From Burhinus oedicnemus (lineage: Eukaryota > Chordata > Aves > Charadriiformes > Burhinidae), in assembly GCA_008921705.1 (NCBI GenBank), contig VFFE01006096.1:144129-208128 (forward strand): DNA of 64,000 nucleotides, given 5' to 3'. The position numbers were made by a program, and so were the translations under genes. Numbering within the stretch: the stretch's first letter is position 1; each line of letters opens with the position of its first letter. Positions 1 through 53,200 of the stretch are shown here, one piece after another. The notes beneath the pieces were generated by a model, which had not been told where the DNA came from, did not search any database, and saw nothing but the letters and a program-made list of their open reading frames with translations.

Positions 1-40812
<40,812 letters not shown>

Positions 40813-40939
40813 GGCGGCGGCGGGGGGAGGCCTGGGCAGGGCGCGGCCCCGCAGCGGTGCTGTTACCAGGGTGAGCGCCAGCCCCGCCCCCGCCGGCTCC
40901 GAGCGCGCACGCGCCGCCGCCACTGCCCGTGGCGGCCAG

Positions 40940-40951
40940 CGCGCATGCGCA
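40940..40951. promoter_or_regulatory. NRF1 binding site
   Basis: CGCGCATGCGCA matches the palindromic NRF1 consensus. It lies about 130 bases upstream of the KIFAP3 start codon, in the CpG island. Confidence 0.75.
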
Positions 40952-41171
40952 CTGTGCCGCCTGCGCCGGGTGCCGGCCGCGCGCGGCGGGGCGGGGCAGG
41001 CGCGGCGCGCGCAGCGCCCCCTGCAGGCGTGGGGGAGGCGTTGTCCCGCCCGTCCCGGCCCGAGGCGTGAGGTGTGAGGCGGCCTCTCCGCCCGGCGCGG
41101 CCTTCCCGCCCCGCTGGCACCCAGGGAGGTTTCGTGCTGTGCCGGGGCCCCCGGTGTCCCCTCCGTGTGCA

Positions 41172-41205
41172 ATGGCCGGGCAGCGGCCTCCACCCACCGT
41201 GCTAG
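41172..41205 (+). other. Candidate divergent first exon
   Basis: An ATG is followed by eleven open codons (MAGQRPPPTVL) and a strong donor, CTAG|GTGAGC, on the strand opposite to KIFAP3 at the edge of the CpG island. It may be the first exon of a divergent, possibly non-coding, transcript. No downstream exon was identified. Confidence 0.25.
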
Positions 41206-41600
41206 GTGAGCTCTCTGGACCTGGGGCCCTCGCAGATCAGGGGGTGTAGCCGACCCCCCGAGGGCTGAGGCTGCCCCACAGGCTTCGTGACCCCATTGGG
41301 GCCATTGCCAACCCCACCCGCTGCATGAGGGTTTGCCTGCTTCCTCACGGGAGGGCCAGCGGGATGTGGTGGCCTGCAGGCCCCATGCAGGGCAGGACGT
41401 GTGAGGCTGCTCCCCCAGCAAAGTTAATGGTGCTGAGGAAAGCAGGGACCCAGGTGGGGCATGGCCACAGGTTCTTGAGCGCTGAGGAGTCAAGAAACAG
41501 TTGTGCCCTTACAGAAAGATCCCACCTGTTTCACACCTGGTACTTCAGGAAGTTACGAGCAGCAGGAGTATTTAGGGGACAATTGAAAAAGGGCTGTTAG
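41206..41600. other. Intergenic, GC-rich flank of the CpG island
   Basis: GC-rich sequence fading into ordinary composition. No gene was recognised. Confidence 0.7.
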
Positions 41601-42575
41601 AGTCATAGAATGTGTTGGGTTGGAAGGGACGTTTAAAGGTCATCTAGTCCAACCCCCCTGCAGTAAGCAGGGATATCTTTAACTAGATCAGGTTGCTCAG
41701 AGCCTCATCAAGCCTGGCCTTGAATGTCTCCAGGGATGGGACCTCTACCACTTCTCTGGGCAACCTGTTCCAGTGTTTCACCACCCTCATTGTAAAGAAC
41801 TTCATCCTAATGTCTAATCTAAACCTACCTTGCTCTGGTTTAAAACCATTGCCCCTCGTCCTATCGCTACATGCCCTTGCAAACAGCCCCTCCCCAGCTT
41901 TCCTATAGGCCCCCTTCAGGTACTGGAAGGCCGCTATAAGGTCTCCCCGGAGCCTTCTGTTCTCCAGGCTGAACAACCCCAGGTCTCTCAGCCTGTCTTC
42001 ACAGGAGAGGTGCTCCAGCCCTTGGATCATCTTCGTGGCCCTCCTCTGGACCTGCTCCAACAGGTCCATGTCCTTCTTGTGCTGAGGGCTCCAGAGCTGG
42101 ACGCAGTATGCCAGGTGGAGTCTCATGAGAGCAGAGTATAGGGGGAGAATCACCTCTCTGGATCTGCTGGCCATGGTTCTTTTGATGCAGCCTAGGATGC
42201 GATTGGCCGTCTGGGCTGCAAGCACACATTGTTGGCTCACATCCAGGTTTTCATCCACAAGTACTCCCAAGTCTTTTTCTGCAGGGCTGCTCTCTATCAC
42301 ATCATCCCCCAGCCTGTATTGATAGCAAGGATTGTCCCGACCCAGCTGCAGGACCTTGCACTTGGCCTTGTTGAACTTCGTAAAATTTGCTTGGGCCCAC
42401 CCGTCCAGCTCGTCCAGGTCCCTCTGGATGACATCCCATCCCTCTGACACGTCGACCGCACCACTCAGCTTAGTGTCATTGGCAAACTTGCTGAGGGTGC
42501 ACTTGATCCCAGTGTCTATGTCATTGATGAAGATGTTGAACAGCACCAGTCCCAGTACGGATCGGCTTTTGTGGT
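41601..42575 (-). mobile_element. CR1 LINE, 3' part with open RT frame
   Basis: A 308-codon open frame (42609 to 41683) covers the later part of CR1 reverse transcriptase and the C-terminal region: [11 protein letters not shown], then [43 protein letters not shown] and [20 protein letters not shown]. The usual metal-binding FADD motif reads FAND, so the copy should be inactive. The 5' end is cut off near 42575; residues before VLGLVLF do not look like CR1. The 3' end has the usual GTTGGGTTGGAAGGGAC. The intact frame suggests a fairly young insertion. Confidence 0.93.
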
Positions 42576-42609
42576 GTCCTGCCTCATTTATGGCCACATG
42601 AGCTGTCAC

Positions 42610-45600
42610 TTTGCCTCAGCACCACCTTTTAGCTAAGCCCAGCCTTAAGGCAGCCTTGGTCAGCAAGGTGTCTTGAAATGTAATCTTCCTCTTGGGTCAG
42701 TGGTACTGTTGCTCAGCCACGGACAGGCAGGAGGCACGGGGGCGATACTGCTGTAGCTCCAGCCTCAGGCAAGTGGCTGGAAATCCAAAATCATGTTGGA
42801 AAACTTACAGTGTACGGCCAGCACCTGAGTCTCCTGTGTCTTTACCTTGTTTCCCAGCCACTCTCAAGAACAACCAAACAGCATGATATCCAAGAGGTAT
42901 CAGAAGTTACCTTAATGGGCTGTAGTTCTAAAGTTTGTATCAGAGCAGCATCCGGTCCTGAATGGAGATTCCTCTAGGCTATTTGTTCTAATATCCATGA
43001 TAGAGGTAAAGCAGGCCCATTCCCAGCTGCCTAAGGGTCCTGCTGTCCATCTGGATAGAAATTAACACATAGAACTAGAGGCAACAGTGTCTTGTTGGCT
43101 TTTTGAGTTATATCTCTACTTTCTCAAAATAGGGGCTTCATTTCTATTTATATTTGTAAGACTCAAACTGTGTGGGATTGGCAGAGATTGTTTGTTTCAA
43201 GAGTTGTTTGAGGAGCAGGGATAGTTGTTTGGGTTTTAGAATAAAAGGACAATACCCCTCTGGCAACTAACAGCAGTTGACTATAAGATGCAGGGCACAT
43301 CCATGCACGTATTGTTTGCTGGAGTGCTCTTTGCTGTACTACAGCTCCATTACATACAACTAAAATGGCTGTCTACCCAGACTCATAGAGGTAATACAGA
43401 AATAAATAATAGTCAGGTAACTAAGCTTTTGTTTTTATTGTGACAAAATATTAAGAATAAATATTTAATGTCTACTGATCCTATTGAACACTAAAAAATT
43501 TTACTGTTTCATAACCTGTAACAGAGCAGCAAAAAATATTTTGTGGTGTCCATACTGTGCCCTGTTTTTGTTTTAACAGAAAACAGAAAAATAAAGTACT
43601 CTGTGAAATATAAAGTGCTACTATAGAGCAATGAATTTACAAAACATTGCTAGAACATAGCACTTTTGTTACTAGCCTTATTCTACTTTTTATCACAGTA
43701 ATATTTTCTATTAATGACATTCATAAAGAAAAATGTATCTATGACTACCTGATCAGAGGAACAATTCTTCAGTGATTTCAGCAGCTCTTCAGATAAGCAT
43801 GAGACAAACGTTAAAGTCTGAAGTCATATAAACAAATAGTCTGATATTTCCTGAGTACTAAGTACCTGACAATCTCCACGTATTTCACTGAGAATTTCTT
43901 TTTTTAATCTGGTCACATATGCCTACAAACAGAGAACAGTTTTAGACACCTATGAAAAAGTAGGTCAAAGATTACAAGATGAGAATGATAAAAAAGAATG
44001 TGAGACCTGAAAAATATGAGAAGAGGAGCATTTATTGCAGTTAAGTGTGCCACAATGTTTGGGCTAAAATTGGCTGTTTGTCAGGGCCTGAAAGGACAGC
44101 AAAGCCTGTCTCAGCCTGACAGAGTCCAAATGAAAATACCTCAGCTTTGTAGTGATGGAGCCACAAGCAGTGCCAAGATCAGATAATTTTGTCTGTCAGT
44201 GATAACCAGTTGATGCTAGTTTTAGAAAACCACATGGTGCAAACACTAAAAACCTTGTATTGCATGGTAGGTTCTTTTAAAATTAAATTGTAAAACAAAT
44301 GCTGCCCAAGGTCTGATTCTACAGCCTTTCCCTGAGCTGTTGAGGTTGCTTTGCACAATTTCTTATATCCCTTTTGTTACAGTGTGATGAGGTTTATGGC
44401 ATTACCGTGGGACCCTGGAGATTCCCCTCACCTGCATGTTAGAAGCATACACAAGGGGAAGGAAAAAGTGGTGTTTGAGGCAGAAGGGTGATGGAGTTGC
44501 AAAGAGAAGCTGGAATGTGCAGTATTTCTGTGTTTCTCCTTTTTTCTTTTGTTTGGGTGGTTTGGGGTTTTGTTTGTTTTTTTTTTTCTTAGAGCATTTG
44601 TAAGAAGTACTATTCTAGAGTCAGGCAGAAGAAAAGATTTTTTTGGTCAGGGAATATAAATAGGGGTGGAAAAGAGCATGGGAGCTGCAGAGAAAAGCAG
44701 AAAAGGAAGAGAATGGTAGAGGAAGTTGCATGAAGAGAAGTTGGGTGGGAGAGGAGCGAAGCAGATGAGTAGAAAGAACAAGAGGAAAGACAACTGTGGA
44801 GTGTTCTCAAGTCAAATATATGGTAGAATAATTGTAGAAGAAATGGACGACATTTTTGTAGAATAAGTGTAGATGAAGAAATGAACAACATTTTTTTCTT
44901 TGCATTAAAAAGTGAAAACCCTTTTTAATGTCATTGAGAAAGGACATGTTTATGCAAAAAAATTGAGATTTTTTCTTTTCTCAAGCTGTGGCCAGATGTT
45001 CGTAACCAGATAGAACACACTCTGACACTGGAGCAACACCCACCATACTGTCTCATGGTAACTTAGTTTTATTTCTTCCTATTTGTTCTCTTAGTATAAA
45101 ACAAATTCATTATGACTGAAAAGTACCATGCTAAGCCTGGTTTTGAAGTCAAAAGAGGTGTTTCCATTGTCTTCAGTGAGCTTTATATGGGCCTTTGGAA
45201 TATATCCACAAGACTGCCTGTTGAAAAAGCCTTGGGGTCTGATTTCTTCAAAGTTTCATTGAATCCTACACAGATTTTTTACATCATTGTGAAAAAAATT
45301 GCAAACAAAATAACCAACATTGCTTTTCTATAGCAAATGGAATTGTTAAAATGTAATAGGTTAATTTCTGTCTTGCAGAATTAAGAAACCAAAACAACCC
45401 TGAGATTTGTGATCTCTCCATCAAAGATTGTATCTTGCTCTCAGGAAAAAAGAATATGGGTGGATTTCAAGGGAAAAATAGTGAATACGGGTTATTTTCC
45501 TAGACCTTGTAAAAATGAACTATGTATAAAACTCCTTAAGCCCTTTTATTAGCTAAAATAAAGCACAGCAATCTGAAAGGATGACTTTCAGAGGAACATT

Positions 45601-46647
45601 TTAAGTGATTAGACTATTCTGCTCAGTGGGGGACAGAGGTGATGTTGTTCTGATGTGCTGTCACATAGTAAGTGATTGAGGTATGGAGGTAATAAACCCT
45701 GGGCTTAAAAGTTTATATTGGAAGGAAGAAGTGAGACGAAGCAAAGCAAAATCCGATATGCAAAGTGAAAGTCTGCCTTAACTCTTCTGGATGAAATTAA
45801 TCTTGGGACACAGATCAAGGTGATTCTTGAATCCCTTTTTTGATCAGCAGTGACAGGGACATCTGTGCAAGAGAAGGGTGTTTTCAATATGACACATGAT
45901 CATGCTGGTAAATACTGGGTGCTCTTGTTATCCTTGAACATGAGACTTCGCAAAAATGAAAACAGGAGTCTCTATGGAGAGCTTGATTTGTATTTTATAA
46001 TATATCTAATTCAACACTGACCTAAGTAAATGCATCAATTTGTGGCTCATTTAAACCAGTGAAGAAAATTAGCTGTAGGTTTTCATTGTTTCAGATGTAG
46101 CAAGAAAAAATTAAAGATGTGAAAAGAAGCAGACCTCTTCAGAGAGAAGCAGAGCTTTCTTTTAACTGGACGTTACAGAGCAAAGGGTATACTGTTTTCT
46201 CCCTTGGCTTATTCAAATCAGAATTGCTCACTTCCATGAAACTGATCTTGTTTGATGGCCTTGTACGCTCATTTACTTGGCTGAGTATATCCAGCTGGTG
46301 GTAAACTGACCTCTGCCATCTTGTGCCTCAGTGTTCCTCAGCAGCTGGAGTGTTACACATAAACAAGCCTGCAAGGCAGGAATACACTACCCAAGCTCAG
46401 CTGCAGCTGGTGATGTGGCAAAGCAACCACCTATGTAGACTTTCAGTGCCTGACTCGAGACTTGAGGATTGCTAATTATGGAAAAAATACCAGTTTAGCC
46501 ATGTCCTAAGCAAGGCTGATCTAAGAAGTGTTGGAAGATATAAAATGTACCGTAATGGTGCTACATTACCTTTTTTTCCCTTAAGGGATCAACCCGTTAA
46601 GAGGGAGTTTTGCTGTGAGGAACACAGAACCACATGTTGTGTATTTT
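42610..46647. other. Intergenic
   Basis: AT-rich sequence with a GT-rich tract at 44537-44590 and a purine-rich stretch at about 44625-44800. No gene or mobile element was recognised. Confidence 0.65.
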
Positions 46648-46770
46648 CATAGAATCATGGAATCCTTTAGGTCGGAAAAGACCTTCAAGATCATCAAGTC
46701 CAATCATAAATCTAACACTGCCAAGTCCACCACTAAACAATGTCCCTAAATGCCACATCTACACGTCAGT
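46648..46770 (-). mobile_element. CR1 LINE 3' end, short fragment
   Basis: On + it reads TCATAGAATCATGGAATCC, then GTCGGAAAAGACCTTCAAGA and ATCAAGTCCAATCATAAATC, the CR1 3' end. Only about 120 bases remain. Confidence 0.88.
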
Positions 46771-47025
46771 ATGTTCTCTGTCTGTATGCTCAGTATGTAT
46801 GGTGCACTAGAATTTGTGTATTTCATTTCTGCTCATTTTCTGACAAACAACCTGAAATGCAGTATCCCTGTCCAAAGAGCCAATGATGTGCTTTCACTCT
46901 GGGTTAATTTTAATTGGACTAAGGAAAACATAGAAAGATTAAATATAAAAATGTCTACAGATGGCCTCTGTCTGCTGATATCATCTTTTAGGCCCCAGTG
47001 ACAATGATGGAGATTTCTTGTGCAA

Positions 47026-47087
47026 AATCCTGTTTCTGCTGAAGTCAATGAGAGTTTTACCATTGACCCCAATGGGGACAGAATTTC
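47026..47087. repeat. Decayed palindromic repeat
   Basis: Two imperfect 26-base arms (47026-47051 and 47062-47087) face each other around ten bases. GAAGTCAATG and CATTGACCCCAATGGGG are recognisable. This resembles an old palindromic repeat common in reptile and bird genomes; the family name is not certain. Confidence 0.5.
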
Positions 47088-47157
47088 ACCTCTTAATGTT
47101 TATTAGATGCAGCAGGCAGAAAGCAGACTCATAGCTATAAAGGCTATGACATTTTAT

Positions 47158-47252
47158 GGTTCTGACTCTGCAACCACTCAAGCACATGCTTAATTTTGCC
47201 ACAGTAATAAAGTTAAGCACTAGCTTAAGTGTTTTCAAGAAGGGGTCTCCTT
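47158..47252. repeat. Second decayed palindromic repeat
   Basis: GCACATGCTTAATTTTGCCA and AAAGTTAAGCACTAGCTTAA recall the inner parts of an old amniote inverted-repeat element. It lies just after the similar relic at 47026-47087. Confidence 0.4.
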
Positions 47253-50200
47253 TACACTTGAACAAGTCTATATTTGATCATAAATCAGGAATTCCTCCTC
47301 TTCCTCATCCCTGCCCTCCAAAGAAAAGGATTCTGCATATGATCATCAAATTCTTTCTACTTTGCTCAAAAATAATTGCCATTTTTTTTCAGTTTTTGTC
47401 AAAAAAAGCAAAGAGATGGTAAGGACCTCAGCTGAAGTAGTTTTGCTCAGGTGACATTTAACTTAAAGCAAGTTACTCATTTCAAACAGATTCAAAAGGT
47501 AAATGTCTATTTCCAACAATTTATTATAAATATCTCAGACAATGGCTATTTCCTTAGAAAAAGTGAAGATTTTGCACAACACTGTACAGCCAAAGTCTTT
47601 TTCATTAAGTTTTTGAACTATCCTGGACAACACTAGCCTTGTTCTTCATACCAGGGCAAATCCTGCTCCTTTCGCAGATAGCAGCATTTGTGTATTTAAT
47701 TTCCACTTAATTTTAACCAAAGCACATGAGAAGCATAGCAGAGTGGAAGCACAAGGAGAGGCATTTAAGCTAGATGAATTCAGACCTGGAATCAAGCATA
47801 AAATGTTAATGGGATAGCACTTAACCAGGGGAGTAACTTACCTTAGGGTTTATGACTGGATGCTTCACTATTATTACCAGTCTTTTTGTCAGGAGTAGAT
47901 GCCTTTGTGAAACAAATGTTCCAGCTTAAACAGACTCACAGGTTCATAGCAAATTGTGCTGAAGCAACCTCTTTCAGTCTATCCCCCTTCCCCAAGCAAA
48001 ATAATTTGTATCCCTATTATTCCTATCACTAATATCATCTTCAGTGATGTGCATTATAGTCTTCCTGGGGAATCTATTCCAGGACTGAATTGCTGTTATT
48101 GCAAGAAAACCATTCCACTTTTGTATCCAAGGTACTCAGTCAGCCCATGTTTTTCTTGAAGAGCCATGCTCAAACCTGTGTAGAGTACTTTAGCTGAAGT
48201 CTTTCCAGTGCTGAATGGGTACAAAGGATGAGTTCGTATTGTTTATGGGGATGAAGTAATCCTTCCGCTTGGTAGTGATAAAGCTGGTCTTGATGCAGGG
48301 ATCAATGGATGGGGGTCTTTGGTGTGTATTGTACTGAAGGGCCAATTAGATGCTCATGGAAGTCCCTCCTGATTTTAAGTCTAAGAAAGAGAATGTGGAT
48401 GATGGGTGTACAGTAAATTTTTTCATGGATTCTGTTCTTGTACTAATTTGCTTTATTTACATCATGGTTGATAATAATAGAGGAAATAGTCCACTGGGTA
48501 GGGAGAATGATGAGTCAGTTTTAGACTCATCAGGAACCCAAGCAGATGCTGTACTTCTGTTTGATTTAGTGCACTTGCCCCTTCACCCTACTTGGTCTTC
48601 CCAGAACTATCTGTGGCAACATGGCTGGGGTGGAAACTGGAAGAATGTATACAACAGAGACAGTTGTAAGAAAAAATATTAACTTATGTAACAGTCAGCT
48701 GGGAGAAGATGACAAGCAGGATGCAGAGAGTGAAGGCTCATCATGGGGGCCGTGGCTGCATTTCTCTCACAGTTAGGAGACCCTTAAGGCTGCCCTTGCT
48801 TGCTGCCTAGACCTCACCTCGTACTCTACCTAGGCCATCAGTTCTGGGTGGAATGGTATCAGGCAAGATATCTTTTCCTGAGGAGCTTTCCAAAATGCCT
48901 CTCTGACAAGAGTGGATGTGACTTGCAGGCAGCCTGAGCTCTGGAGCAGTGTGTCTTCCAGGTGCTGTCCTAGCTGGCTCAGCACAGAGACAGCCAGAGG
49001 GATTGCTGGTGGTGAAACACAGTGAAGAAATGGCAGGAAAGTGTATGGGGTGCCTGCAAGAGACTGTGTCAGAAGAGGAAGGTGATGGTGTTCAAAACAA
49101 GGTGTGTGGGGGGCAGCAGGAGACCTGAGAGGTGGAAGGGAACATGGGGTGGAGAATATTTCTTCACCCTCCCAGCTGTACTTTCCAGGAGTCTAGAAAG
49201 CACTGGGGGAAGGAAGCATCGGGAGCTGGTCTGGCCAGCCCATGGGTAAGAAAATACAAGAGCCCAGGAGTTCAGCTCTGGTAATTACTATTTCTCATGA
49301 GCTTCTGGGTTACAATAATGGAAGTTTTACAATGCTGTTGAACTGTGTGTTGAAAAAACAATCCTTCAGCTTTCAACTAATTTAGTTACCATCTGTAAGC
49401 TGTTTAGGTAATTCCCCTCATTTCACTTTCCCCATTTAATTTTGCTATGTATGCCTTTTCTTCACTTCTATGCATCTGTACAGGCACAGAGTAGCACATA
49501 GGTGTGTAACTCAGGATTTTCCATAGAACTGGAAAACACAATTGTCACTGATGTGCTTTGTGGGCAGAACGGGATAATGCTAGATTACTGCAGCCCATCA
49601 ACAGACTGTAGGCATTTTTCTGTGGGAACCTGCGGTCTGTTCCTCACACCAGTGCATTTTAGACAGACACAGAAAGTGTGAAATACATAAATAGAGTGCT
49701 TTATCATACAAAACTCCAACATTGGCATTTGTGTAGATGTCTGAGTTTTATTTTGTGCCTTCTGTACAAAACTCAATTCGCTGTTGGATTTCAGATTTCA
49801 AAGTTAATATATTAAAGTTGTCCTCAGTTCACCCAGCTCCGGCTAAGTATTGCATCTCATATGATTCGTAAGATTTCCCTGGAACCCAGGGGCATATCAG
49901 TTGTCATGGCAAGGCACAGTGAGGTGAGTTAATTAATAGCATTCCAACATATCCTGGGCTTTACTGGCTAGTAGTGAAGAATCCCAGAAGAAGGAAAGCA
50001 CTGTAATTGTGCCAGATCCATCCTGTGTTTCCTATAGTTTCGTTCTTGAATTTTTTCCATATATATTATATTGTCTCAATGCCAGTGCTCACGGTCCCTG
50101 AAATTAAAAGCATTCCTCATAAAGGGGATTATGAGATTAAAAATATTGCTCATAAAGAACACGTTGATCCTCACTGGGAAGATCATAGACGTAAAAACAT

Positions 50201-53200
50201 CAAATTACTGATGTCACCAAATAAAACTAATTTAGGAGATAACAGTGCATTTTTAAAGAAATAGTGAGGATGTGTTAGATTTACAAACTGCAAGAACTTT
50301 CCTTCCCAGTATGCTCATTCTTCATTTATCATTTTATATAAGAAAACCCCTTAAACTTAAAGTTAGTCTCATACAAATGTCACTTGCTAGCTTTCTTGCT
50401 AATCCAGAGGAAATATTATCCTAGTGGTCCCTAAGGTCCAATGTCTAGGTGTTGGATACATGATAAACTTACTTGAAGCTTTCTTAGTGAGATATAGTCC
50501 TCTGGAGACAGCTGTGGATTTAATTTTTCAAGCTTTAGTACAACCTAACCCCTTAAAAATAAGATTTAAGTTTCCCTTGTCAGGTCACTTAAGAGTTTCT
50601 TCTTTTATTTTACTCTTTTTTTTTCCCTCCTCTGCTACTTGCCCAGACTTCTAATCCCCAGCCTCTGGAGGAAACATTTAACCATCTCGAGCTTTTCATG
50701 TCTTGATTATTTTTTTGTTCCAAAGGACAACACACATACATTTGGCTTTTGAATAGTTCTAGTCTGAGAGCTCAGATAGAAAGTGTTCATACAAAGCAAA
50801 TAGTTTCCAGTCTTGATCATTTAGGTTTCTACTTTCAGTTCTGAACAAAGGTGTTTTTTGCAAATTTTGAGCCACTCCTCTGGAAGAGCAGTCCTTCACA
50901 AGAAGAGGTGTGTTTGTAGTTTCTGCAATCCATGTTCCTGTGTGTTTATGCTGTCTAGGAGTTCAGCTTAATCTAGTTTTCTTGGCCCTTGATACTTATC
51001 ACTTAGTTTTCCAGAAACTGAGTTTAATGTTCCAAGGCATGCACAGGATTTAACTGCATAGTTCTCGTATTGTGGAACTCAGAGACAAGTTGAGGATGAA
51101 GGCTGTCCAAGCCAGCAATGTCACAGATACACTGTATCTGAAATGCAGGGGATGATACACTAGTGATACCTTTGCTGATCCACTAAAATGCTGCTTACAG
51201 GTCCTGACCCCCTCTAATTTCTGCCCCGCCCCCGGCTTCTGCCAGACCATTCCTCCTGAGCTAGAGGTGGAAGAGGCCTTTCAAGGTTACTTGTCAGATT
51301 TGTTCCCTACAGTCAACTTTTTTCCTTTCAGCTTGTTTTCCTTTGGCTTCCTCAGGAAATGAGTTTTATCTTGCCTTACCTATCCACGCATTCATCAGGT
51401 CACTTCTTCCTCCCTCTGATAAATTCATGACATGGCCAAATGCAATCACCATTGAAAGATGTGCACAGAGTTTGAAAGTTAATTAAGTTCCTAGAGGTTT
51501 GTGTGCTCTGGCTGCCAGGTAGATGAGAGAGACCCGTGATAGGGACTGCGCTGAGGGAGAGTTAAGCAGAGTTCAGCTCTTTGGCAGCAGCAAGGGGTCA
51601 GTCGCTCTGTGCATACTAGACAGACAGACAGCACAGATGAACAGGCTGACCAAGGTGTCCTGGAGCAGCTCCAGACTGGCTGCAGCACAGGCAGTTTCTT
51701 GTCCAGGGTGGATCTTTCACAATAGGTGGCAAGTGAGAGGAGGTATGTGGCTCATTTCAGGTAGAAGCAGTAAGACACAAATCTAAAAGAAACTGTCAGG
51801 TTGCTCTATGGCTTACAGAACAATGCATTTCCCAGTCTAGATTTAACTGCCCTAACAAAAAGGATGTTCTCCACCATTGCTATGAAATGTGCTGCTGTTC
51901 TGGATCAGGGAAATGCCAGTCTGATGTTTGCCATCCTAGCCAACAGCAGGGAGGGGTCCACAGAGCTCCAGATCTGAAAGCCTGGATCTTTACACCTCAG
52001 CCTCTCTAATAAGAGAGGTGTATTGCAAAAGGTTAAATGATCTCTCTAACCCATGGCCTGCCCACATCACTTCTTTCTACAGATCTGTTGTTATCCATTG
52101 CACTCTCTGCTTCCTCAGGTTGGAGTTTCTGTTTTGTCATGATGTTCACACTCCAGAGAAAGGCTGTCCCCTCCTGGCATCACCACTCTCATGTCACATC
52201 ACTAGCATGTGCCCTGATACGCCCAGGATGGGGGCTTTCATGCCTGGGCCTTCTAGGAGTTCTGAGCAGATGGGTCAGTCATATGCCTTAGGTAGTAAGG
52301 ATCCAGCTGAGAGGAAGTGGAAAGGCATGTTTTTTCTGGCAGCATTGTGTGCAGAAGGAGCTTTGATGGTGTGGGTTGCCATCTTTCTTTTGCTTTGCAA
52401 TTGAAAATAAAGCCTTGAGAGACTTTTTACCAAAGCATTTCTGGCAGTTGCGTGCCAGAGCTGAAAAACTTTAAGACTAACTTATCTCCCACTTGCCCAG
52501 TTATTCCACAGGCATTTCTGTATTGCTTTTTGTGCTGTTTCCTGAGTGTGCAACATCCTCTTTATCCTGGCTCACCAAACCACTATCCCCTCTGGTCACT
52601 TCTTAAAACTCTTCTTATGTGCAGTCCACAATGGCTGAGACAGCCAGTGTCCAGACCCCCTTCCTCCTTGGTTAAAGAGCTGTGCTGCATTCTTAAACGC
52701 AGAGCTATGGAGGGATATGAACTATGCATACATGCACGCAGAAGGCCACAGCTAACTTCATCCTGCATTTTCCAAAACCCACAAACCCTGCCAGTCAGCC
52801 AGAAGGAGATTTTTGTTAGCTTTCACCTAGAAAAGGAGCTTTATCACGCACTTGAGCCAACAGAGGGCAATATACACAAAATTCAATATTGAGAAGAAAT
52901 GCTTTTAAAAGACGACTCTAAGCAGCCCAGCCCTTACTGTATCTGGAGTCACATATCACAGTGAAAGGCGGCATTCCACGCTGGACCTAAAACCTTCTCA
53001 GGCTCCATCAATTAAACCACCACATATGGGGTGGAAGAGACTCAGCAAGGAACTCTCACTAGGGTTCAATGAAAACCAGATGTTGTGGGCACAGCTGTCA
53101 TGCTTCTTATCAAGAACAACAGAGCAGCCCCTGCTGCAGTTTCATCAGGAACCCTGCCCTTCCTTCCCTTCAGCCCCAGCACTACTGAGAGTCCCTAACC

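Noticed and set aside
52018..52892. Open frames of 128 and 146 codons on +
   Set aside because: No recognisable domain, no splice context and ordinary intergenic composition.
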